Positions 55,301 through 64,000 of a stretch of DNA of 64,000 nucleotides are shown one piece after another. The DNA is from Dirofilaria immitis (lineage: Eukaryota; Nematoda; Chromadorea; Rhabditida; Onchocercidae), in the NCBI GenBank assembly GCA_024305405.1, contig JAKNDB010000086.1, forward strand, positions 1,797,001-1,861,000, in the 5' to 3' direction. The position numbers were made by a program, and so were the translations under genes. How positions within the stretch are numbered: the stretch's first letter is position 1; every line of letters starts with the position of its first letter. Under the pieces are notes generated by a model. The model did no database searches. It had not been told where the DNA came from and saw nothing but the letters and a program-made list of their open reading frames with translations.

Positions 55301-57496
55301 TGTGTTGTATTGCTTGGACAAGACCGTCTCACATACAGTTCGCGCTAGAGATTTTGTATTGGAAATTTGCGGACAGTTGGAAGACAGGTACATATTTCAA
55401 TTTTGTTGATAAGATGCAGTGAAGTTGAGTTGTTCAGATTTTTTGAGCAATACTGCCTCGATTCTATCGTCGGGCATAACTGAGCGGAACTCATCCTGAG
55501 GGACTCTAATTTTGAGCCTTTCCATCTTCTCTCATCTCTCTTTTAAAACTTCGACCATACTCTCCGTAGTTTTTTGAGATGACTTGTCTCCCTTGGTTAT
55601 TTTGAATGACAAATCAGTACGAACACTTTTCTAAAATGCTAAAATTTTATTAAGCTAGAAAAATTTTAAGGGATAGTAAATACGCGCTTTTAACCCCATC
55701 ATTTATTTCTGACAATCATCAGCTGTCGTTGCCATCTCAGTTTTGTCAGGCCTTGGTGGATCGCATTTTGCAAGCTTCTAACTATGCACATCAACCACCA
55801 CCTTTTGCTTACAAGGTGAAAATTACAGTTTTTGTTAAATAACAATTGGGAATTATTGATAATTTACTTTATTACTTTCTCAATTTATATTCAGGATTGG
55901 AGATTCGCGGAAATGCCACCTGCAGGGCAAGCTCTTACTGGTGCATGTATCGAGCTACTCGCATCTCCACATGCACCACTTATTACAGCTCATGCACTCA
56001 TTGATCTAGTTTTTATTCGGCCGTTGCACCAACCGTTTGTTTTCTTAAATTATTTTTTTCCCTCCCCAATGGAGAATTATTGCATTAATTATATGACACT
56101 ATATTCCTTGGTATCATTGCTTAGATATCTGTGGAGAATCGAGAACATATCTCAGTTTTATCTGCATCATCATTTTAAAGCAGTGTGACTCATGACGAAT
56201 TTGCGATTTCGTGGTTTTTTTTTCAGATATGCCACTATCAATGCAGTTGCTTTGATTTTAACGGCTCTGCCTGTTTCTTTCCAACAAATTTTTATGAACA
56301 TATTGTATCTGTGCTTAGTTCGGAAGCACTACATGGTATGAATTTTTTAAATAGTTTTGTTGTATTTGAAGATTTGAATAAAAACATAAATTTTAGGCGA
56401 CCCATCCGTTTGTTTCGGCAGTTTGGAGAATGAGTGCTTCTTGCTGACTGAAAACCAATTACTGACGAATCTCGCGCTTGGCCATGCCTATCTTCAACAT
56501 TGCAATACAGTCTGTATTCGTTAGTCCTGATTGTTTTATGAATTTAAAAAAATCAATTTTTAAATAGAAATCATTTTTTAAAAAATTTGGAAATGGTGAA
56601 ATGGAGATAAAAACATTCATGTTGAAAACATTTCTTTGTTTTTTGATATAATTACTGAGCTTAGAAATTTCCTGCTATCCTTGATTCCCATTTAATTTAA
56701 ATTCCAATAAATTAATGTTCCAGAGTTCATTGGCAGCCTTACCTGAATTTGTACGCGATCAACTTGCACCAAAATTAGTTACGGAAGCGCAACTCATATT
56801 CGTACTTCGACTCGTTGTGCCAATTTTACAACGATTTTATGATGCAAAGGAAAGAAGCAAACAAATACAGGATGTATGTCTTATTGTCATTTTTTCATAA
56901 CTGTTTAAATTTATATATATATTTTTTTGTTTCAATAAGGCAAGGTTTATATTTTCTTAATTTCCATTTGTGATAGATTTGTATATCAAGCTGCAAATTA
57001 ATGGGAAAATAATGGAGCATTCTGTAACTGAACTGAAGCTTTTGGAAGAAGTTCATAGCAATTAAATCAACAGCAAGAAGAAATTGTGTTAGATTTGAAG
57101 CTAAATTTTTGGATGATAGCTTAAATTTCATCTTATCAACAAATTTTTTACATTGACGACGGAATTCCAGATTTGTTGTTGACATTTATTTTTAGTCATT
57201 TTATTTAAAGCAAATTTGGAAAAAATTGATTTCAGCTCGCTGTGGATGTTTATAAGATGACGGTGAAAGTTAATGAACGGGTAGGCGTATTGAAATACGA
57301 AGATTCAATTTGCGATTTTTTGTACCATATGAAGTATATGTACGTTGGTGATTTTGTTAAAAATGAAGCAGAGCAGGCAATACAAAGATTATCACCATCT
57401 ATGCGCGATAAATTGAAGTATATCTCACATACACAAATTAATGCCACTATCGATCTGCCTCATAAACTCGCTCCTGGACCATTCAGTCTTTTCTAG
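46322..57496 (+). CDS. MED23: Mediator complex subunit 23 (MED23 / SUR-2)
   Basis: About 27 coding exons. Clear ones are 46322-46423, 46526-46630, 46737-46873, 47156-47357, 47508-47586, 47686-47980, 48416-48640, 49016-49149, 49253-49497, 49871-50134, 50217-50422, 50554-about 50695, 52210-52346, 53858-54009, 55277-55387, 56226-56334, 56724-56873 and 57236-57496; the rest are at about 50883-51118, 51443-51620, 52635-52749, 53032-53166, 53679-53793, 54522-54620, 55720-55814, 55895-56028 and 56398-56516. Colinear MED23 landmarks: DYKGLRNILKLL, WKLEV...PYKSELFAPQ, KGRDELMWVILQY, DSLTFHARNHL, ILNDMAFNLHLIPFDRLL, MPIYYGNIMERILP, DWRFAEMPP, and the C-terminal ICDFLYHMKYMYVGDFVK. MED23 links RNA polymerase II to activators downstream of Ras/MAPK (C. 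elegans SUR-2). One-base losses are likely at 46741-46745 and 56289-56293, and some phases do not join. Confidence 0.9.
52438..52505 (+). pseudogene. Degenerate tRNA-Ala(CGC)-like sequence in a MED23 intron
   Basis: A perfect anticodon-type arm, CTCCG/CGGAG with a 7-base loop CTCGCAT (anticodon CGC), lies at 52459-52475. It is followed by GAGGTA, a B-box-like GAGTTCGATTTCC and a terminal TCTCCA, the order seen in eukaryotic tRNA-Ala. The D arm, T stem and 5' acceptor strand are poorly paired, so it is probably a pseudogene or a tRNA-derived SINE head. Confidence 0.5.
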
Positions 57497-57894
57497 AATT
57501 TGTTGTTTAACATATTTTCTGAACGTAATTTATTTTTTTGTCGGACATTATCAGGCGTTTGTATAACATATCTTTTAAAATAAAATAATAAATTATGCTT
57601 TTTGTTATTTTATATTACTGTTTTGCAATTTGCTGCATATTGCAGTAGTGTATTTTAGTAATGTGATTTCGTGATGGATTTAATGAAAAATTTAGCTAAT
57701 TGAACGAAAGCTTACGTATGGCTTAGATTTTTGATACGTGTTTCTGGTTTTTCCAGATTTTTCAAATTTTTCTATTTTTTGTCACTTCCTTATGGTTCAA
57801 ATTTTCACCGCGATACTTGGAGCTTTTCTGAAATTTTTTATGAAACATATTTCGAAGTATTTAGAATTTAAATGCTGTGAAACGGATTGTATGG
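57497..57894. other. Short MED23-SOCS spacer
   Basis: About 400 bases. It contains AATAAA-type polyadenylation signals near 57579-57595 for MED23. A TTTAG acceptor at 57860-57864 lies 30 bases before the proposed SOCS ATG. The spacing is within the range of nematode operon intercistronic regions. Confidence 0.45.
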
Positions 57895-59004
57895 ATGGAG
57901 CATGGTGTCGCATGTCTTCCTGGGCAGTTCTCTCAAGCAATGAAACTCATACGTGAAGTAAGTTTATTTTTGTTCTTTTTCTTTGAAAAGTAAGTTTGTA
58001 GAACTTGAATTATTTGTTATTATAAGTTCAACTTTGAATGCAAAATTTCGTTCAATTTTTTATCGAAAGCTGATAATTCTAGAGTTCTTGGTACTGGGGT
58101 AATATGTCATGGAAAGATGCAGAGAAAGTATTGATGAGTCAGCTACCAGGAACCTATCTCGTACGCGATTCAGCTAGTGACCGTTATATTTTCACCCTAT
58201 CATATCGAACTGAGCATTCCGTTCATCATACACGTCTTGCACAACACGGTGGGAATTTTTGTCTTGGAGGTAATTTTTTCATCATAATTCACTAAAATAT
58301 ATATCATTAAAAGAAGTTATCGAATCTTCGATTATTATTATTATGAACTGTTTTAGTCATGCAGTTGAATTCAAATAAATGATTAACAGCTATGCCTTCC
58401 TCTTCATTGTTCGCGTTCGATATGCAATGTTTTTGAGAAATCTAAACATTTGCATATGTAATTTGCAGAATTTAAATGATAATGACGGTGAGTTTCATGG
58501 TGACTTAAAATCTTTCCTTATCTAATTTGGGAAAATCACTTCTGTAATTAGAGAAAAAATTGAGATTGAGATGAAATAGTTCCAGGTTAAATGAAAATCA
58601 TGTAGAGAGACATCGACTTTGATTCTGTAGAATTTTTATTTAACAGTCGCTATACTCAAAAAATTAGGAAAAAAACTGTTTTAGGACCAAATTCATTGGT
58701 GAAAGCGGATTCATTGGTTTCGTTTATCGAAAATTCGTTGCAGAACTGTGGCAAGAAAAGAATTTGCGTGTTGATGCACTCAAAAAGTGATAACACAGAA
58801 ATCGAGATCCTTGAACTAAATCATCTACTACATCGGCATGAACTTTTACCATCTCTGAAATATTTATGCAGAGTGGTCATACGTAATTGTGTTGAAAAGG
58901 AGCTACTTCCATATTTACCTTTGCCACCAAACATGATTTACTATTTGAAAGATCCAAAATATTTTGTTCCTCCTTTTCATATCGATGAATTTCAGAATTC
59001 CTGA
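57895..59004 (+). CDS. SOCS-family protein (SH2 domain plus SOCS box)
   Basis: Exons 57895-57957, 58083-58269 and 58685-59004 give 189 residues in phase, ending TGA 59002-59004. The frame is open up to the acceptor at 57864, so a longer N-terminus cannot be excluded. An extended-SH2-like helix (LPGQFSQAMKLIRE) precedes SSWYWGNMSWKDAEKVL. The SH2 phosphotyrosine pocket is GTYLVRDSASDRYIFTLSY, with its key arginine, then HHTRLAQHGGNF. The C-terminal SOCS box is SLKYLCRVVIRNCV followed by LPYLPLPPNMIYYL, with the BC-box Leu/Cys and a cullin-box LPLP. SOCS proteins bind elongin B/C and a cullin to direct ubiquitination of phosphotyrosine targets. WYWG and the LPLP tail place it nearest the SOCS6/SOCS7 group. 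It lies about 400 bp downstream of MED23 on the same strand. Confidence 0.9.
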
Positions 59005-60022
59005 ATTAATACGAAGATTTTAAATTATAAAAAGCATTCTCTTATGGATTCTAACTTGTTCATGATTTTTTCTATCTTCTCTCTTTCCCACTCAAATATT
59101 TCCTTATTACCAGCAACTTGTTTCAAGGTTCTAGCCTTTATATTCAGGTCAATTTTTTTAATTCATGCCGCACTTGCGTCTTATAACTTCATTTGCTGCT
59201 ATTTTTCAAAACTGAAAACTAACGAATATAGAACATGCATAGCAGTTGGTACATATAAGCATTAGAATTTGTAAATATTATAATATAATGTCAGTTTTAA
59301 CAAAAGTTTGTAAATTTCGTAATGTGATGTTGTTTTCAATTTTTATTTTTTTGATATTTCCTCATGGTAAACAAGCTTTTGTCATGAAATGAACCTTCCT
59401 TTCATGCTTCATTTGAATGCTGTTAGAAAATCTGAGGATGTGAGCAGTGGCTCTAGATATTTTGAAAAGTATCTACTATCTTTAAGGTAAATTCAGGAGC
59501 ATTTTGAGTTGTCGTTGGGGTAACACTGGAAGAATTGAGGAAATCCTTTTTATGGTTTTTGTGTATGAAAAAAGTTATATAAATTTCGAAACGTTTTCCC
59601 CATTTCTAATACCTAATTTCTTCATATGTAATTTAATGTATTTTCATATTTATAATTAACTTTTGATATTTCAAAATCTATTAATTCCATACATTGGTGG
59701 TATTGATAAACGTAATGATTATAGATTCATTTTCGTTGTTGTTGTACTGCTCATTAGATTAATGTTTCATTGAAACAAATATCGGTAAATTTTGCCAAAA
59801 TATTAACTTTGTTTTTATAAATCCATAAGCGTGAGATTTTAAAGTTTCCTTATGTCGCTTTTGATATTTGGTTCTAATTGAAATCATGCATGGCTTTATG
59901 GTGAGTAATAAATTAAGATTTAATAATCTGCATGCACTTTCTTATCAACTTATTCGGGATATTGAAAAACAAAACTTTCTGTTGTCGATTAATTACAGTC
60001 TTTTGGTCTGTCATATACAATA
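59005..60022. other. Spacer between SOCS and GTPBP3
   Basis: About 1 kb of AT-rich sequence including the SOCS 3' UTR. No exon is recognised. The open frame just after the SOCS stop (59044-59265) is hydrophobic and without family features. Confidence 0.5.
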
Positions 60023-60432
60023 ATGCTTGAATCATATATGGCATTGAGATGTCTGAAGCGTTGCTCTTCCATATTTGCTGTGAGTTCTGGTGCATTACCT
60101 GCTGCTATATCAATCATCCGAATTTCTGGTTGGTTCGTAATTTTCTCAGTATTTTAGAATTTTTTATAGCATTTCTACCTTATAATACACCTCATACAAA
60201 ATTTCTCTAGGAAAAGAAAGCTTACGATGCCTACAGGAACTCACGGGTCAGAAAAAATTCTACCTAGGCACTTATTTTATACACATATTCGACGAAATGG
60301 GGAACTTATTGATCGAGGCATGGCGGTCTTTCTACCAGGTCATTTTTTTAAAACTGCTTTATATTTTTTTATTGAGAATAAAATTAAAAATTATTAAATT
60401 TTTATTGTTTTGTGTTGTTTGTTGAAGCTCGA

Positions 60433-60480
<48 letters not shown>

Positions 60481-63041
60481 GCCCGGTTCAAGCCACTGCG
60501 ATTAAAGCGGTTTCCACCAAAGAATCTCTACCTTGAAAGGTATCAAAACAGCAGTCTCCGCTTTTCTCGAAACGGCTCAGTCCCGGGCAGCGACAGGCGG
60601 TGTGTATAAAGGGCAGGGATGTTATATAGTCATGTGCCATTTTATTTTACAGAGTTATATAAAACAAGCATTTTGTTGTGTTGTTTTCTGTCTCGTAGAT
60701 TCTCTTAGTCACGTGTTCTTATTTTTTTTACTTCAAAGAACTAAAATCATCCGAAGCGATAGACGCTATGAATATAAAAACAATTAACCAAGATTATGCT
60801 TGAATAAAAATGTTTCCAGAAACTTGTAGAAATAATGGTTTAAAAAACTGAATTAGACTAGATTGACAATAGACTAGGTCAGTAATTTATGTTGCCTATT
60901 TTGCTTAGGGCCAAGAACACCAACTGGCGAAGATATGGCTGAATTCTATGTTCACGGTAGTCGAGCGGTTGTTGACTGTTTGCTAGATACATTAGCGCAG
61001 TTTGATAATATGCAACCCGCAAAAGCTGGAGAATTTACGAAAAGGTGGGCTGAGATGACTGATATTCTCTGTTTTATTGTCTGGTTCTTTAATTTTATCA
61101 GCACACTGTAAATTTTTCTTATTTAATGTAGTTTACAAATAAAATTTCTGAATTTAGAATTTTTTTTACAGAGCATTTTTCAATGGAAAGATGACGTTGC
61201 AAGAAGTACAATCACTTGCATATCTTTTGGCTGCGCGAACACAGCGCCAACGACGTCTAGCTTTGCGCATGAACACTTTAGGCAAGTGAGTTGCTGCCAT
61301 TAGGCAATAGTTTTGAAGCGATAACATTATCTCTTATAGATAAAGCGATGGAAGGTTTAAGAAAGCAACTTATCGAAGTGCGCGCTTCCGTTGAAGCATC
61401 CATTGACTTTGGAGATGATGTTGGGTTTCAGCTGGAAAACATTCGATTTGCAGTCAAGTCAACGATTGAAAACTTGAGCAGCATCCAAGAACAGATGCAT
61501 CGAGGAACACTGATCAGTGAAGGCTTAAGAATCGTTATTCTAGGTCAAACAAATGTAGGAAAAAGCAGCTTATTTAATCATATAGGTATCTTTTATTTAT
61601 AGAGGATTTGTTTAATAAGAAATATGCTTTTGCATATATGAATTAAATACTTCTAGCGAATCGAGATATGGCTATAGTGTCACACATTGAGGGAACGACT
61701 CGTGATTCACTGGAAGCAACAGTTCAACTTTCTTCTATCCCAGTGACCATTGTCGATACTGCTGGAATCCGTGAAATTCCTTGGATTTTCTTGAAACGGA
61801 AGGCATGCAGAGGACATTGCTAAGGTTGTTTTCTTTCGTAATCCAACGAAATGTGGCTATAATGTGTCATGTGTACAGAAAATATCGGCAATAAAATGAA
61901 TCATAAAAATATAAAAATGCTTCATTTATTATTTTTTCTGTTAATTTAAAATAATAATATGAATATAATCAACTTAATGAAGCTGGCATCAACAGAAATG
62001 AATTTTCAGATATTGTTTTATATAATATGACCTCTCGTTCTTTTCTACTTTGTTTTTCTTTTTTGATCAAATGTTTTAAAAGGTAAAATTTTAAATTAAA
62101 AAAAATATTAAAATAACGTGTACACTTTAAGCATGATTTTCATGTTGCGTAATGTATAAATAATCTGTGAAAATTAATTTATTTTAAAATTAAGGAGGAA
62201 CTAGATATGACATAAAGTTAATAAAATATCTATTTGCAGAGCGAAAGAAGCCGATATTGTGATTGTAGTAATAGACAGCAGTGTATGTAAAGATTTCGAA
62301 AAAGAAGCGCGTTTGGTGCTTTCTCAATGTTGTCTCGAGGAAGATACAGCTATTTTTATTGCTCTCAATAAATGCGATTTACGTAGCATTCCGAATGATG
62401 TACTCCTTCCATGGCCTGCTGTTAGCATGTCATGCATTTCTGGTGCAGGGATCAATTCACTGGTCAGTCTCCAATTCTGTTATAATCTTAGCAGTTTTTT
62501 TCTACTTGAATTTTAGTTATATGTCCAAAAACATTTCTGATATGACATGTCCGTCTATTCATTTTGGGCTGTGGATAATATCCATTGCTTCTGCTCTTTT
62601 AGCTTGAAATTATTTGTGAGCACATCAGTGAGCTATGTCCAATGTCTGATAATAGCGCTCTTCTCAGCAGTCAGATTCATCAATCAATGGTCAAGGAATC
62701 CATCCTTATTCTTGAAAAGGTGTTTTATTTAATCTTTTTAGTTACAGTTGTCAACTTTTCCTCTTCCCTTTCAAATAAGAAACGCCATTACGGAACAGCT
62801 TTTCAGTTCTACAATTAGTCATCTTGATATTTTTAATAAATAATAAATAATTTTTCATCTCCAACTCGAATTCACGCCAGTTTGTCATTTTTAACTGTTC
62901 AAGGCATTGAAAACGAAAGACGTTGCAATTGTGGCAGAATTGTTGCGTGATGCATCGGATTACATTAGTGAGATGTCAAGTGCAGTAGTAAATGAAGAAA
63001 TACTTGATCAAGTATTTTCCTCATTTTGTGTTGGGAAATGA
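60023..63041 (+). CDS. GTPBP3: Mitochondrial tRNA modification GTPase GTPBP3 (MnmE family)
   Basis: Exons: 60023-60128, 60211-60338, 60909-61044, 61172-61285, 61340-61585, 61657-61824, 62240-62462, 62603-62719, 62904-63041 (TGA). The N-terminal domain has [27 protein letters not shown] and [16 protein letters not shown]. The G domain shows G1 [10 protein letters not shown]2 EGTTRD, G3 DTAG and G4 NKCD. The protein ends FCVGK, the conserved MnmE C-terminal cysteine motif. With MTO1, GTPBP3 installs the taurinomethyl-type group on wobble U of mitochondrial tRNAs. Two one-base losses are likely: the A run 60252-60257 and TT at 61781-61782. The exon 4/5 phase also fails by one base. ATG 60023 is the first in frame; ATG 60038 is an alternative. 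The 570-bp intron 2 contains the 18S fragment. Confidence 0.93.
60433..60622 (-). pseudogene. 3' end of 18S rRNA inserted in GTPBP3 intron 2
   Basis: On the minus strand the sequence runs from CCCTGCCCTTTATACACACC through CGCTGCCCGGGACTGAGCC and CAGTGGCTTGAACCGGGC to the universal 18S terminus AGGTGAACCTGCGGAAGG then ATCATTA. About 190 bases of 18S are covered. The following 30 bases (60400-60432) begin ATCGAGC and may be ITS1. Differences from the consensus (TTTGTA to TTTATA, CGCCCG to CGCCTG) are transition-type, which fits a non-functional copy. It opposes the host gene. Confidence 0.93.
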
Positions 63042-64000
63042 AATGTAAATCGAACGCAATTATTTTGAAAGTATTATTTTAAATTGGCACTTTCTTTTGA
63101 GTATTCTGCATTTATAAATACAGTTTTTGTTCTCCATTGAGCACCTGTTTTTTCACGAACTCCTTATTTTATAAAATGTTCTCCCTTGTCAAATTTTAGT
63201 TTAAATAGTCGACTTGAAGCTTTGGAAAATTTCATGATGGTCCCTTTCAAGTTTAAGATGTAACATATATAAATATTAGATAAAATAAATAAAGCGTTTC
63301 TTAATATATGCGATCGTTTAACTAGTTCTTTATTGAGGCCAAGTATGAAATCACCAATGAAATATCAGTCATGCTATACCTATCGATCTGCTAATATTTA
63401 ACTATTACAGATTGTGAGAAATATTAATAACTTCTTGAGTTATAGTTCTATTTTCTTGCTTACCATTAAGATTTTCCTATTACTTGAAACTATTCTCCGA
63501 TCTTCACTTAAGAAAATAAATAAACCAGCAGTTGGAGATTTTTTTGAGCGATGGTCGCAGTGGATTTACATTTATTCTGTAAGAAAACATTCCCTCAAAT
63601 ACATGATATTTCTAGTTGTTTCCTTAAGTATATATTGCTTTTTGAGGGTTTTATAAACATTACTTTAAGCTGTAAGGACGCAATTTCTGGATATTTTAAT
63701 TTCTGCATATTAATTAGAACTTTTGAAAGCCCACTCACGATAGAAATATTTCATTCAAATAATGAAATGTGCACGTTGTAGATCGTGCAAGAAGTGAATA
63801 TGTAATACTTTAAGTGCAGCGCATTAATAAAGTTTGTAATAGTGATGTCTCTTCACTTGTCACTTTTGGTTCTGTGAACACACATAAACTAGAAATAGAG
63901 AGTTTCAGAGAAGTTGGTAATGAACGATAAAACTATGCATTCGAAGCAGTTATGGAGAACAAAAGAGATCTGATAAAAGAAACTACTTGTAGCTTTTTGA
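63042..64000. other. Downstream of GTPBP3; nothing recognised
   Basis: About 960 bases. AATAAA signals for GTPBP3 lie near 63281-63292. Two overlapping open frames at 63414-63781 (+) are not in a splice context I can support and have no known motif. Confidence 0.5.

Noticed and set aside
60533..60787. Plus-strand open frame in GTPBP3 intron 2
   Set aside because: Its first third is antisense to the 18S rRNA fragment.

Overview
The window is nuclear DNA of a nematode, most likely a filarial worm (Onchocercidae). It is AT-rich with intron-split animal genes. It carries a CCK-like neuropeptide gene of the NLP-12 type, a bacterial rpoB fragment that looks like a Wolbachia-to-nucleus transfer, a BEL/Pao retroelement relic and an 18S rDNA fragment. 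The species cannot be fixed from sequence alone.

Layout. 1-900 (+): 3' part of the cysteine desulfurase gene NFS1. 2253-8946 (-): TULP4-type WD40/tubby gene, 17 coding exons. 8947-13327: intergenic, with one nuclear-receptor-like DR5 motif. 13328-17567 (-): SCAMP. 19065-21850 (-): nlp-12 precursor in two exons, with a large perfect hairpin in its intron. 21851-28410: no recognisable gene; a long TAA microsatellite and a 33-bp inverted repeat. 28411-33765 (-): SESTD1 (CRAL-TRIO plus spectrin repeats). 33766-44522: gene-poor and repeat-rich, holding a decayed BEL/Pao element between two diverged direct repeats, a bacterial rpoB piece, a 43-bp inverted-repeat element and a promoter-like stretch. 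44523-45275 (+): divergent intron-containing histone H2A. 46322-57496 (+): Mediator subunit MED23. 57895-59004 (+): compact SOCS protein. 60023-63041 (+): mitochondrial tRNA-modification GTPase GTPBP3, with a piece of 18S rRNA in its second intron. 63042-64000: nothing recognised.

Function. NFS1 and GTPBP3 both serve mitochondrial tRNA wobble-uridine modification (sulfur supply and the C5 side chain). MED23 and SOCS are regulators, and their spacing fits a trans-spliced nematode operon. SCAMP and nlp-12 are secretory or neuronal genes. TULP4 and SESTD1 are probably signalling scaffolds.

Reading caution. At least eight conserved host exons change frame by exactly one base, mostly in short homopolymers. 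This looks like assembly or read error rather than gene decay, so several gene models span apparent frameshifts. Exon edges were placed by eye from splice sites, reading phase and remembered family conservation; no alignment was run.
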